NCBI RefSeq assembly: GCF_000661915.1
Contig: NZ_CP007509.1
Span: forward strand, 930,001-994,000
Direction: 5' to 3'
Source: Stutzerimonas decontaminans
GTDB lineage: Bacteria; Pseudomonadota; Gammaproteobacteria; Pseudomonadales; Pseudomonadaceae
DNA length: 64,000 nt
A program made the translations under genes and the position numbers. Every line of letters starts with the position of its first letter. Position 1 is the first letter of the stretch. Of this stretch, positions 29,008-37,560 are shown in pieces. The notes below the pieces were generated by a model, which saw only the letters and a program-made list of their open reading frames with translations, was not told the origin of the DNA and did not search any database.

Positions 29008-29413
29008 CGGAATTAAGGAACCCGTCGACGAGTAGTCGGTCTGTCAAAAAAGGCGGCGATTATAGCGGCAAATGGATTTCGCTGCGGCCCGCACGGCTGC
29101 GGAAATCGCCGATTTGTGCAGTTTCCATGACGCTTTGTTTTGAATCGACAACAACTCGAAACGGATGCACCTTCGGGACGTTTTTTTGATTGATCTATGC
29201 CCCCCTTGGTCCTAAAGTTCGCGCCCGAACGTCCATGCTGGCAACGATCCATCCGGCTCAAGTACTGACGACGAGAGATCCTCCGTGATACTCGGCGACA
29301 TGCCTTGGGAAGTAGGCGAACCAAAGTGGGGAAACTGATCAGGCGTTCTTGTCAGGGCTGATGCCCTCCATCCCTCATCCGACTTTTGTTTCCCGTTTTT
29401 TGGAGTCCCACGC
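29008..29413. other. Long divergent intergenic region prfC-speC
   Basis: 406 bases without a recognisable protein family. It holds the two promoters and a long speC leader. Visible elements: GTTCG-CGCC-CGAAC (29217-29230), GCCT...AGGC (about 29302-29317), AGGGC-TGAT-GCCCT near 29355-29370, T-runs at 29181 and 29396, and a possible 23-codon frame at 29197-29268. No clear sigma-70 promoter could be fixed by eye. Confidence 0.6.
29197..29268 (+). other. Possible short upstream reading frame in the speC leader
   Basis: ATG at 29197 opens a 23-codon frame, MPPLVLKFAPERPCWQRSI then RLKY, ending in TGA at 29268, 145 bases before speC. It contains Arg and Lys codons and a Trp but no convincing ribosome binding site, so it could be chance. 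Worth comparing because ornithine decarboxylase genes of other bacteria are controlled by leader peptides (SpeFL upstream of speF). Confidence 0.25.
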
Positions 29414-30577
29414 ATGACGGTCAAGATCGAAGACTATTACCCTCGCGCCACCTTCCAGAAGATGAAGGCATTTGCCGACCAGCACGAAACCCCCTTCGTG
29501 GTGATCGACACCGAAACCATCAGCAAGGCTTATGACGACCTGCGCGCCGGTTTCGAATTCGCCAGCGTGTACTACGCCGTCAAGGCCAACCCGGCGGTCG
29601 AGATCATCGATCTGCTGCGCGACAAGGGTTCGAGCTTCGATATCGCCTCGATCTATGAACTGGACAAGGTGATGTCCCGCGGCGTTGGCCCGGAGCGCAT
29701 CAGCTACGGCAACACCATCAAGAAAGCCAAGGACATCCGCTACTTCTACGACAAGGGTGTGCGCATGTTCGCCACCGACTCGGAAGCCGACCTGCGTAAC
29801 ATCGCCAAGGCCGCGCCGGGTTCGAAAGTCTATGTACGCATCCTCACCGAAGGCTCCACTACTGCGGACTGGCCGCTGTCGCGCAAGTTCGGCTGCCAGA
29901 CCGACATGGCGATGGATCTCTTGATCCTCGCCCGTCAGCTGAAGCTGGAGCCCTACGGCATTTCCTTCCATGTCGGCTCGCAGCAGCGCGACATTTCCGT
30001 ATGGGACGCCGCCATCGCCAAGGTCAAGGTGATCTTCGAGCGTCTGAAGGAAGAAGACGGCATCGAGCTGAAGATGATCAACATGGGTGGCGGCTTCCCG
30101 GCCAACTACATCACCCGCACCAATAGCCTGGAAACCTACGCCGAGGAAATCATCCGCTTCCTCAAGGAAGACTTCGGCGACGATCTGCCGGAAATCATCC
30201 TCGAGCCGGGCCGCTCGCTGATCGCCAACGCCGGCATTCTGGTCAGCGAAGTGGTGCTGGTCGCACGCAAGTCGCGTACCGCCGTAGAGCGCTGGGTGTA
30301 TGTCGATGTGGGCAAGTTCAGCGGCCTGATCGAAACCATGGACGAGTCCATCAAGTTCCCGATCTACGCCGAGAAGAAGGGTGAGGTCGAGGAAGTGGTG
30401 ATCGCCGGTCCGACCTGCGACAGCGCCGACATCATGTACGAGAACTACAAGTACGGCCTGCCGCTGAACCTGGCCATCGGCGACCGCCTGTACTGGCTCT
30501 CCACCGGTGCCTACACCACCAGCTACAGCGCCGTCGAATTCAACGGCTTCCCGCCGCTGAAGGCTTACTACATCTAA
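29414..30577 (+). CDS. speC: Ornithine decarboxylase (group IV, alanine-racemase fold)
   Basis: 387 residues. PLP-dependent decarboxylase of the eukaryotic-like ODC/DAP-decarboxylase fold: PLP lysine K57 in VYYAVKANP, glycine loop INMGGGFPANY, phosphate-binding EPGRSLIANAG, and active-site C335 in GPTCDSAD across the dimer interface. It makes putrescine from ornithine; some close relatives also accept lysine. Length and sequence fit the P. aeruginosa SpeC type rather than the large E. coli type. The start ATG 29414 has TTTTTGGAG upstream. Followed by a strong terminator, so it is a single-gene transcript. Confidence 0.93.
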   Translation: MTVKIEDYYPRATFQKMKAFADQHETPFVVIDTETISKAYDDLRAGFEFASVYYAVKANPAVEIIDLLRDKGSSFDIASIYELDKVMSRGVGPERISYGNTIKKAKDIRYFYDKGVRMFATDSEADLRNIAKAAPGSKVYVRILTEGSTTADWPLSRKFGCQTDMAMDLLILARQLKLEPYGISFHVGSQQRDISVWDAAIAKVKVIFERLKEEDGIELKMINMGGGFPANYITRTNSLETYAEEIIRFLKEDFGDDLPEIILEPGRSLIANAGILVSEVVLVARKSRTAVERWVYVDVGKFSGLIETMDESIKFPIYAEKKGEVEEVVIAGPTCDSADIMYENYKYGLPLNLAIGDRLYWLSTGAYTTSYSAVEFNGFPPLKAYYI

Positions 30578-30595
30578 GCCGTAGACGCCGAACAA

Positions 30596-30623
30596 ACGCC
30601 CCGCATTGCGGGGCGTTTTCGTT
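30596..30623 (+). terminator. Rho-independent terminator of speC
   Basis: ACGCCCCGC (30596-30604) pairs with GCGGGGCGT (30608-30616) over ATT and is followed by TTTTCGTTT. It begins 18 bases after the speC stop. It may also serve the convergent Sel1 gene. Confidence 0.9.
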
Positions 30624-30635
30624 TCTGCGCTTGGT

Positions 30636-31394
30636 TCACCGCAACCCAGCGCGTAGCTCGTCGCGTCGCCGCGCGTAGGCCACGACGATATCGTCGATCT
30701 GCGGCAATGCGGCGGCCTGCAGGCTGGCCAGCGCGGTCTCGACGAACTTCAGGTGGCCAACCTCCAGCGCGCGCTCCAGCCAATGCCGGGCGGTGTCCCA
30801 TTGTTGCTCGGCGAGCAGCACGGCGGCATGGCTGAACTGGCCGCGAAAGTCACCGGCCTCGGCGGAACGTCGATACCAGGCGTGCGCTGCCGATACATCC
30901 CGAGCCACGCCGCAGCCGTCTTCGAGGCAGCGGCCGGTGAGGTTCATCGATTTGGCATGGCCGAGTTCGGCCGCCTGGCGGTATAGGCGATAGGCCGCAG
31001 CTTCATCCTGCGAAATACCGCGGCCGGTGGCGAGCAGGTTGGCCAGGTTATACATGCTCCAGTCCAGGCCCATTTCTGCTGCACGTCGGTAGAAGTCGGC
31101 CGCTCGTGCAGGATTGGCAGGGGCGCCCCAGCCATGTTCGTGGCAGCGTCCGGCCATGTTGCAGGCCATGGCGTGGCCGCGATCGGCAGCGATGCTGAAC
31201 CAGGTCAGGGCTAGCGCAGGATCTGCCTGGATGCCACGGCCATCCAGGAGGATCTGGCCGAGTAGGGCTTGCGCTTCCAGCTCTCCGGCTGCGGCAGCAG
31301 CCAGTACCAGCCGCGCCGCACGCTGGGGTTGTTCAGCGAGGTGCTCGAGCTGTTCGGTATCGAGCGTCTCCTCGCGCCGCAGAAGATGGGGCAT
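30636..31394 (-). CDS. Sel1-repeat (TPR-like) protein linked to piuC
   Basis: 252 residues built of Sel1-like repeats: AQALLGQILLDGRGIQADPALALTWFSIAADRGHA, NMAGRCHEHGWGAPANPARAADFYRRAAEMGLD, YNLANLLATGRG followed by AAYRLYRQAAELGHA, NLTGRCLEDGCGVARDVSAAHAWYRRSAEAGD. No signal peptide, so probably cytoplasmic and a protein-protein adaptor. Its start codon overlaps the piuC stop (TGATG at 31392-31396), so the two are translated together. The same Sel1-piuC-piuA order occurs in P. aeruginosa; its role in iron uptake is unknown. Confidence 0.85.
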   Translation of the reverse strand: MPHLLRREETLDTEQLEHLAEQPQRAARLVLAAAAAGELEAQALLGQILLDGRGIQADPALALTWFSIAADRGHAMACNMAGRCHEHGWGAPANPARAADFYRRAAEMGLDWSMYNLANLLATGRGISQDEAAAYRLYRQAAELGHAKSMNLTGRCLEDGCGVARDVSAAHAWYRRSAEAGDFRGQFSHAAVLLAEQQWDTARHWLERALEVGHLKFVETALASLQAAALPQIDDIVVAYARRRDELRAGLR

Positions 31395-32074
31395 CAGACC
31401 TCGACCCAGCGGCGCAGCAGGTTGTGATAGGTGCCAGTCAGTTGCACCAGGGATGGGTGGTCCGGCACGTCGGCGGTCAGCTGCTGGATGGCCTGATCCA
31501 TCTCGTAAAGCAGCGTGCGTTGGGCGTCTTCGCGCACCAGGCTTTGAATCCAGAAGAACGACGCCAGCCGCGCGCCACGGGTGACCGGCTCGACCTTATG
31601 CAGGCTGGTGCTGGGGTAGAGCACCATGTCGCCGGCAGCGAACTTCACCTGCTGCGTGCCATAGGTGTCGTGGATCACCAGCTCGCCGCCGTCGTACTCG
31701 TCGGGATCGCTGAAGAACAGCGTGGCGGACAGGTCGGTACGCACACGCTCGGCGCTGTTGCGTACCTGGCGCACCGCATTGTCGACGTGATAGCCGAACG
31801 CGCCGCCTGCCGTGTAGCAGTTGAGCAGGGGCGGAAAGACCTTGCTCGGCAGTGCGGCAGACATGAACTGTGGGTGCTGCCAGAGTCGCTGCAGCATGGC
31901 TTCGGCAATCTCGCGGCTCAGTGGGTCGTCCTCCGCCAGCTGCAGATTGTATTTGGCCTTGGCCGATTGATAGCCAGCAGTGACGCGGCCGTCCTGCCAG
32001 TCGGCCTGTTCCAGTGCCGTGCGGATACGATCGGTTTCTTCACGGGAGAACACATTGGCAATGCGTAGGAGCAT
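31394..32074 (-). CDS. piuC: PKHD-type Fe(II)/2-oxoglutarate hydroxylase PiuC
   Basis: 226 residues. A prolyl-4-hydroxylase-like jelly roll with all iron ligands: H96 and D98 in GYHVDNAV and H159 in STSLHKVEP; the 2-oxoglutarate arginine is in the following TRGARL segment. The family (PiuC/YbiX) is linked genetically to catecholate siderophore receptors such as PiuA and Fiu, but its substrate is not known. It diverges from piuA over a 139-base region with repeats that may be regulatory. The Sel1 gene follows with overlapping stop and start. Confidence 0.93.
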   Translation of the reverse strand: MLLRIANVFSREETDRIRTALEQADWQDGRVTAGYQSAKAKYNLQLAEDDPLSREIAEAMLQRLWQHPQFMSAALPSKVFPPLLNCYTAGGAFGYHVDNAVRQVRNSAERVRTDLSATLFFSDPDEYDGGELVIHDTYGTQQVKFAAGDMVLYPSTSLHKVEPVTRGARLASFFWIQSLVREDAQRTLLYEMDQAIQQLTADVPDHPSLVQLTGTYHNLLRRWVEV

Positions 32075-32130
32075 GGATCACCGACAGGATGTGGAATTGG
32101 CGAATGATATTAGTTTGCATTTAGGTGTTT

Positions 32131-32160
32131 CAGAATGCGACAGAATGTATCAGAATGCGA
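32131..32160. repeat. Three 10-bp-phased direct repeats between piuC and piuA
   Basis: CAGAATGCGA, CAGAATGTAT, CAGAATGCGA follow one another exactly, so CAGAATG recurs every 10 bases, one helical turn. They lie 54 bases upstream of the piuA start. A weak Fur-like sequence (GCTAATAATAGCAATTCGC, 32164-32182, 12 of 19 matches to the classic box) follows directly. Confidence 0.75.
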
Positions 32161-32213
32161 CGCGCTAATAATAGCAATTCGCAGTTGCATCAACTTCCAA
32201 GGATCCGCATTAC

Positions 32214-34472
32214 ATGTCGCGTCAGTCTCTAGAACTGGCCCAGCCACCTCGCGTGTTGGCTTCGGCTATCGGTGTCGCCCTTACCGCTTTTTCCGTTCCC
32301 TCAATGGCCCAGACCGTCCCCGCGGCGTCATCGCCCAGCGAAGCGCCGGTTGCACTCGATGAGGTGACGGTGATCGGCGAGCAGGAACAGGCCTACAAGG
32401 CTGCTACATCCGCCTCGAAGAAATACACGGCACCGCTGCGTGAAACACCGAAGTCGGTCACCGTGATCACCGACCAGGTGATTCGCGACACCGGTTCGCT
32501 GACGCTGGTCGATGCCTTGCGTACCACCTCCGGCATTACCTTCGGCGCGGGCGAGGGCGGCAACCCGGCGGGCGACCGGCCGATCATCCGTGGCTTCAAC
32601 GCTGAGAGCGACACCTTCATCGACGGCCTGCGTGACGTTGGCTCGCAGACCCGCGAGATCTTCAACGTCGAGAGCATCGAAGTGAGCAAGGGGCCGGGCT
32701 CCGCCTACACCGGTGCCGGCTCCACGGGCGGCAGCCTCAACCTGATCAGCAAGACCGCCAAGCAACGCGATTTCGGCGATGCCAGCGTCACCCTTGGCTC
32801 GGATCAGACCCGTCGCTACACGCTGGACGTCAACCGCGTGCTGGGTGACAACGTTGCCGGGCGCCTGAACCTGATGAAGCACGAGGCCAACGTCGCCGGC
32901 CGCGATGGTGTGGATGTCAGTCGTTGGGGCGTGGCGCCGACCATCACTTTCGGCTTCGATACGCCGACCCGGGCGACGCTGTCCTATTACCACCTGGAAA
33001 CGGACGACATGCCCGACTATGGCATTCCGCTGACCGTGGCCACACCGACCAACCCGCGCCGCGAGCCGGTCAAGGTCGATCGCGACAACTTCTACGGGCT
33101 GGAAAGCAGGGACTTCCGCGAGAGCACCACGGATGCCGGCACGATCCGTTTGGAGCACGACCTGAATGAAAACCTGACCGTCTCCAACACCACGCGTATC
33201 GCCCGCACGACGCTGGACTACATCGTCACCAACCCGGACGATTCGCGTGGCAACGTGCCCAATGGCCTGGTTTCGCGCTCCGCCAAGAGCCGCAACTCCG
33301 ATACCCAGAGCTGGGTCAACCAGACCGACCTGACCGCACGATTCGACACCGGCAGCATCGAGCACACCCTGGTAACCGGCGTGGAAATCAGCGATGTCGG
33401 CGTGCACAACCGTCCCTACGTGGTGACGCCTGGCGCAGGCGGCAACACCTGCGGCGCTGCGCAGCTGGCGTCCGGCGACTGCACCAGCCTGTACAACCCG
33501 AGCCCCAAGGACGCCTGGACCGGCAGCATCGCGCGCAGCACCGCGACGACCGATACCGACACCGAAACACTGGCGGCCTATGTCTTCGATACGCTGAAGT
33601 TCAACGAGCAGTGGTCGCTGAACATGGGGCTGCGCTATGACGACTACGAAACGGTGCAGAAGGCCGTCTCCACTGCCGGCGTCGTGACGCGCCCGGAGAA
33701 CAAGAGCCACTTCTGGAACTACCAGCTGGGCCTGGTCTTCAATCCGCTGCCCAACGGCAGCATCTACGCGGCCTGGTCGACTTCCAGCAATCCGTCCGGC
33801 GAGACCGGTGGCGAGGGTGCCGATGCGCTCAGCGTGGGCAATGAGATTCTCGATCCGGAGCGCAACCGCAACTACGAGATCGGCACCAAATGGGACTTCT
33901 TCGACGAGCGTCTCGGCCTGACCGCCGCGCTGTTCCGCACCGAGAAGACCAACGCGCGGGTGACCAACGCCAGCGGTTTCCAAGAGAGCATCGGGGAAAC
34001 CCAGGTCGATGGTCTGGAGCTGGGCGCGACCGGCCAGATCACCCGCAACTGGCAGGTGTTCGCCAGCTACACGTACCTGGACGCCGAGCTGGTCAAGTCC
34101 GGTGCCGCCAATATCGGCACGCGGACCAACCCGGTCTATGTCGAGGGCCTGTATGACGGCAACGAAGTGCCCAGCACGCCGAAGCACAGCTTCAGCTTCT
34201 GGAACACCTACAACCTGACTCAGGACCTGACTATCGGTGGCGGTGCCACTTACGTCGACTCTCGCTTCGGCGATGCGGCCAACAACATCGAGGTGCCGGA
34301 GTACTGGCGCTACGACGCGATGGCGGCCTATCGCGTGAGCAAGAACCTGGACTTGCAGCTGAACGTGCAGAACCTGACCGACAAGCGCTATTTCGATCAG
34401 GTCTACGGCAGCCACTATGCCCACGTCGCAGCAGGTCGTACGGCGTTGCTGAGCACCAACTTCCACTTCTGA
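32214..34472 (+). CDS. piuA: TonB-dependent siderophore receptor PiuA/Fiu type
   Basis: 752 residues. A signal peptide (about 1-30, ending PSMAQ) is followed by a plug domain: VTVITDQVIRDTGSLTLVDALRTTSGITFGAGEGGNPAGDRPIIRGFNAESDTFIDGLRDVG and EVSKGPGSAYTGAGSTGGSLNLISK. The 22-strand barrel ends in an aromatic residue (STNFHF). Fiu/PiuA receptors import ferric catecholate compounds and also let catechol-bearing antibiotics in. Divergent piuC and the Sel1 gene confirm the assignment. The ATG at 32214 has a GGATCC-type weak site upstream. A strong terminator follows the gene. Confidence 0.93.
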   Translation: MSRQSLELAQPPRVLASAIGVALTAFSVPSMAQTVPAASSPSEAPVALDEVTVIGEQEQAYKAATSASKKYTAPLRETPKSVTVITDQVIRDTGSLTLVDALRTTSGITFGAGEGGNPAGDRPIIRGFNAESDTFIDGLRDVGSQTREIFNVESIEVSKGPGSAYTGAGSTGGSLNLISKTAKQRDFGDASVTLGSDQTRRYTLDVNRVLGDNVAGRLNLMKHEANVAGRDGVDVSRWGVAPTITFGFDTPTRATLSYYHLETDDMPDYGIPLTVATPTNPRREPVKVDRDNFYGLESRDFRESTTDAGTIRLEHDLNENLTVSNTTRIARTTLDYIVTNPDDSRGNVPNGLVSRSAKSRNSDTQSWVNQTDLTARFDTGSIEHTLVTGVEISDVGVHNRPYVVTPGAGGNTCGAAQLASGDCTSLYNPSPKDAWTGSIARSTATTDTDTETLAAYVFDTLKFNEQWSLNMGLRYDDYETVQKAVSTAGVVTRPENKSHFWNYQLGLVFNPLPNGSIYAAWSTSSNPSGETGGEGADALSVGNEILDPERNRNYEIGTKWDFFDERLGLTAALFRTEKTNARVTNASGFQESIGETQVDGLELGATGQITRNWQVFASYTYLDAELVKSGAANIGTRTNPVYVEGLYDGNEVPSTPKHSFSFWNTYNLTQDLTIGGGATYVDSRFGDAANNIEVPEYWRYDAMAAYRVSKNLDLQLNVQNLTDKRYFDQVYGSHYAHVAAGRTALLSTNFHF

Positions 34473-34490
34473 TTCCGCTGTGGAAACGAC

Positions 34491-34518
34491 AAGGGCCGCT
34501 CTTCGAGGCGGCCTTTTT
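34491..34518 (+). terminator. Rho-independent terminator of piuA
   Basis: AAGGGCCGC pairs with GCGGCCTTT around a short loop and is followed by further Ts (34514-34518). It lies 19 bases after the piuA stop, between piuA and the convergent flavodoxin-type reductase gene. Confidence 0.88.
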
Positions 34519-34530
34519 CGTTATTAGGCG

Positions 34531-36096
34531 TCAGTACAGGTCGCGGCGGTAGCGACCCTGTTCGGTCAGCTGCTCCAGTTGTGCCCGGCCAAGCAGGCCG
34601 AGCAGGATCTGCTGCACTTCCTGCCCCATGCCTTCCAGGCTGCCGCAGACGTAGATCGCCGCGCCCTGATCGACCCAGCAACGCAGGTCGTCCGCCGCAT
34701 CCCGCAAGACGTGCTGCACATAGCGCTTTTCCAGCTGGTCGCGAGAGAACGCCAGGTCGAGCCGCTGCAGATGACCGCTTTCACGCCACTGTGCCAGTTC
34801 TTCGTGGAAGAGAAAGTCGTGGGCGGCGTTGCGTTCGCCGAACAGCAGCCAGTTGCGTGAGCCGGGCTGTGCTGCGCGCTCGCGCAAGTGCGCACGCAGC
34901 CCGGCGATGCCCGTGCCGTTGCCGATCAGGATGAGTGGCGTGGCGGTGTCCGGGCCGTGGAATGACGGATTGCTGCGAATGCGCAGATCGATCTCTTCGC
35001 CAATGGCCGCGTAGCGGCATAACCAGCCGGAACCGAGCCCCGGAGTGCCATCGGCGTGGAAGGCTTCGCGTACTACAAGCTGCACGGTCCCGTCCGCAGG
35101 TATCGAGGAGATGGAGTATTCGCGGTGCGGCAACGCCGGCAAGGCCAGCAGCGCCGCGGCGTCGAGGCCGTGCAGGTCGCCAGTGGCGGGCAGGTGCCTT
35201 CTGGACAGCTGTGCGGCCAGGCTCTGGCCGTCGAACAACACATGCGGATCGAGGCCCACGTCGTGCAACATGGCTTCGATGCGCGCAGGGGCGTGGCGGG
35301 GGCCGATCTCGACGATATCGCCGGCGCGCCATGATGTCTGCTCACTCGGCGGGGCAAGGGTCAGCAGATGTACCGGCGCACCGGAACTGCCGGGGTTGAG
35401 GCAATGGCGGTCGGTCAGGCGCCAGGGTTGATAGGGGGCTGGCAGCCAGTCGCTGAAATTGCTGTCGCCGCTCAGGTGGGCGAGCTGATGTTGCCAGTGA
35501 CGCAGCACGCCGGGATCGCCGCGATCGGCTTCCAGGCGGTCGAACAGCGGCATGCCACCCAACTGGCGCAAGCGCTCGTCGAGGCGGCGGCCGAAGGCGC
35601 AGAAACCCCGGTACTGGCGGTCACCAAAGGCCAGCACGGCATATTCCAGCGATGGCGCCTGGATGCCATCGGCGGCGAGCCGCTGCTCGAAGCGGGCCGC
35701 ATTGTCCGGCGCCTCACCTTCGCCGTAGGTGCTGACGACGAACAGGACGCGCGGGGCGGGCCAGTGGCTCGGGTCCAGCGCATTGAGCGGCACCAGCAGT
35801 GTCTGCACGCCCGCGTCGCGCAGCTGCTCTGCGCTGCGTTCGGCGAAGCCCTGTGCCTGACCGCCCTGGCTGGCGTAGGCGACCACTAGCTGTGCCGGGC
35901 CATCGGCGGCCGTGCGCGGGCGCAACCGTCCACGCCAGCAGCGCAGCGACAGTGCGAGATAGAGTGTGATCACCACCGCCGCGCTGACTTCCCGCGCTGG
36001 TTGCCACCAGAGCAGGCCGGCCGCGACGGCGATACAGCTGTACAGCGGCCAGGCGCGCAGAAGCGATAAGAGGGATGAGTGCAACGGAAGGCTCAT
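34531..36096 (-). CDS. Membrane-anchored flavodoxin/NADPH-reductase-type flavoprotein (PiuB-like)
   Basis: 521 residues. Two N-terminal membrane helices (AWPLYSCIAVAAGLLWW and SAAVVITLYLALSLRCW) are followed by a flavodoxin domain (about 68-200; VVAYASQGGQAQGFAE, STYGEGEAPDN, AFGDRQYRGFCAFGRRLDERL). Then a ferredoxin-NADP reductase module: REYSISS for FAD, IGNGTGIAGLRAHL and LLFGERNAAHDFLF for NADPH, ending YVCGSLEGMGQEVQQIL and YRRDLY. The arrangement matches sulfite-reductase alpha or cytochrome P450 reductase-type diflavins. In P. aeruginosa the PepSY and diflavin parts are fused (PiuB); here the PepSY part is separate at 37561. Inferred role: supply electrons for periplasmic ferric reduction. 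Confidence 0.85.
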   Translation of the reverse strand: MSLPLHSSLLSLLRAWPLYSCIAVAAGLLWWQPAREVSAAVVITLYLALSLRCWRGRLRPRTAADGPAQLVVAYASQGGQAQGFAERSAEQLRDAGVQTLLVPLNALDPSHWPAPRVLFVVSTYGEGEAPDNAARFEQRLAADGIQAPSLEYAVLAFGDRQYRGFCAFGRRLDERLRQLGGMPLFDRLEADRGDPGVLRHWQHQLAHLSGDSNFSDWLPAPYQPWRLTDRHCLNPGSSGAPVHLLTLAPPSEQTSWRAGDIVEIGPRHAPARIEAMLHDVGLDPHVLFDGQSLAAQLSRRHLPATGDLHGLDAAALLALPALPHREYSISSIPADGTVQLVVREAFHADGTPGLGSGWLCRYAAIGEEIDLRIRSNPSFHGPDTATPLILIGNGTGIAGLRAHLRERAAQPGSRNWLLFGERNAAHDFLFHEELAQWRESGHLQRLDLAFSRDQLEKRYVQHVLRDAADDLRCWVDQGAAIYVCGSLEGMGQEVQQILLGLLGRAQLEQLTEQGRYRRDLY

Positions 36097-36118
36097 CGAT
36101 GAGGGAGATAAGGCTGGC

Positions 36119-36140
36119 CCGAGCCGTTACGACGGCTCGG
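36119..36140. repeat. Strong hairpin inside the iron-reduction operon
   Basis: CCGAGCCGT (36119-36127) and ACGGCTCGG (36132-36140) form a perfect 9-bp stem with a 4-base loop, between the DUF4198 stop and the flavoprotein start. It has no T-run on the minus strand and may limit read-through or protect an mRNA end. Confidence 0.55.
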
Positions 36141-36154
36141 ACCTGGTCTGCGCG

Positions 36155-37027
36155 TCAGGGCGCCAGCACTTCCAGGGTTGCGCTGTAGCTGGCGCGGCGC
36201 TCGGTTGCCGGCTTGCTGACACCCTTGTCGGTGGTCAGCTCGGCTTCCATCCAGTACATGCCGGCTTCCGGCCAGGTGATGCTGACCTTGCCGTCCTTGT
36301 CGGTTTTCGCCTTGATCTCACCGAGCTCGTCGCGGTAGCGGTTGCCACCCGGAATCACGCTGATCTCGACATCGGCGACCGGCTTGCCGTCGAGCAGAAA
36401 GACGAAGTCTGCCGCTTCGCCGGCGAACAGGTCGTTGGGGTGGGTGACGGGCTTGAGCTCCAGGCCCTGGCCGGTTGGTGCGAGCACTTCGCTGGACGGC
36501 GCACCGGAGGTGACGAACACTTCCATGCGGTTACTGGTCTGGCTGACCTTGAGCCCTTCGGCCTTGGCCGGGACGTCCTTGGCGAAGCTTTCCGCGGTGC
36601 CCATCCAGCGGCGCGGCTGACCGTTTTCCTTCCAGCTGGCGAACAGGCCATTGTTGGCTACGGCCAGCTTGTAGGTGCCTTTCTGGCTCAGCTGCACATC
36701 GAAGGTGCTGCGGTAGCGGCCGACAGCGCCGTTCTGCGCGGAGACCTTCGAGCCATCCGGCGCGATGATCTGCAGCTCGGGAACCGGCCGACGCATGCCC
36801 GGCGGGCCGCCTGCAGGGGCCTGGGCTGCCTCGCCGATGCCCTTAAGATGCATCGGTACGTGTTCGAAATAGAACAGATCGTTGGAAACAGCGGCGTCGA
36901 CGGTGATCCACGGCTCTTCGCCGGAGAGCACGGTGGCCGAGGGCAGCATCCAGGCGCGGTGGGCCTGGGCTGACAGGGGCAGGCAGACGGCGAGCGCCAG
37001 GGCGGTCCATTTTATAACGGGTTTCAT
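36155..37027 (-). CDS. DUF4198 periplasmic protein
   Basis: 290 residues from ATG 37027, which has AGGAAG eight bases upstream. ATG 37045 overlaps the DUF2271 stop and is an alternative. Signal peptide MKPVIKWTALALAVCLPLSAQA, with mature HRAWMLPSATVLSGEEPWITVDAAVSNDLFYFEH. The mature protein begins with His, as in DUF4198 proteins, which often bind metals through it. C-terminal Ig/Cna-like segment: GKPVADVEISVIPGG then KTDKDGKVSITWPEAGMYWMEA. The family is found beside TonB-dependent receptors. It belongs to the receptor-PepSY-DUF2271-DUF4198-flavoprotein cluster. Confidence 0.82.
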   Translation of the reverse strand: MKPVIKWTALALAVCLPLSAQAHRAWMLPSATVLSGEEPWITVDAAVSNDLFYFEHVPMHLKGIGEAAQAPAGGPPGMRRPVPELQIIAPDGSKVSAQNGAVGRYRSTFDVQLSQKGTYKLAVANNGLFASWKENGQPRRWMGTAESFAKDVPAKAEGLKVSQTSNRMEVFVTSGAPSSEVLAPTGQGLELKPVTHPNDLFAGEAADFVFLLDGKPVADVEISVIPGGNRYRDELGEIKAKTDKDGKVSITWPEAGMYWMEAELTTDKGVSKPATERRASYSATLEVLAP

Positions 37028-37041
37028 GGCGTGCTTCCTGT

Positions 37042-37551
37042 TCATGGGTTCAGCTTGAGGGTGATTGCGCCCAGTTCGCTCTGGCCCTGGGCTTGGTGCT
37101 CGGCGCTCTGCTGAGGCGGCCAGCTGAATGGCACGCGCAGCAGCTCGCGGCCGCCGACCTCACGGGCGGCTTCGACCACCACGCGGTATTCGCCGGCTTC
37201 CAGCATCTTGAGCGGCGTCTGCTGGTCAGAAAACTTCAACGAGTGGCTGCCCACGGCGCGGGTGGCGCCGCTGACGCCATCAACCGGCATTTCCAGGCTG
37301 CGGCCACTGCGTCGCCACCACTGGCGCAGGTCCTTGAGCCACTTCTCGCCTTCCTTGTCCTTGAGCTTGGTGTCGTACCACACCGCCAGATTGGCGACGT
37401 GGCTCTGGTCCGGTCGCTCGAGCCAGATGGCGACATATGGGCGGTGGTACTCGGCGACATCCAGACGCGGGATTTCCACGTCCAGCTGCAGGTCCGCCGC
37501 GTGCAGCGGGGCGCTAAGCAGGGCAAGGGGCAACAACAGGCGTTTACGCAT
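37042..37551 (-). CDS. DUF2271 periplasmic protein
   Basis: 169 residues. Signal peptide MRKRLLLPLALLSAPLHA, mature part ADLQLDVEIPRLDVAEYHRPYVAIWLERPDQSHVANLAVWYDTKLKDKEGEKWLKDLRQWWRRSG, which is the DUF2271 signature (RPYVAIWLE, LAVWYD, EKWLKDLRQWWR). Near the end it has EYRVVVEAAREVGGRELLRVPFSWPP. Function unknown; it regularly accompanies PepSY and DUF4198 proteins in iron-linked clusters. It lies nine bases after the PepSY gene and its stop overlaps the next upstream ATG. Confidence 0.85.
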   Translation of the reverse strand: MRKRLLLPLALLSAPLHAADLQLDVEIPRLDVAEYHRPYVAIWLERPDQSHVANLAVWYDTKLKDKEGEKWLKDLRQWWRRSGRSLEMPVDGVSGATRAVGSHSLKFSDQQTPLKMLEAGEYRVVVEAAREVGGRELLRVPFSWPPQQSAEHQAQGQSELGAITLKLNP

Positions 37552-37560
37552 GAGCAGTCC

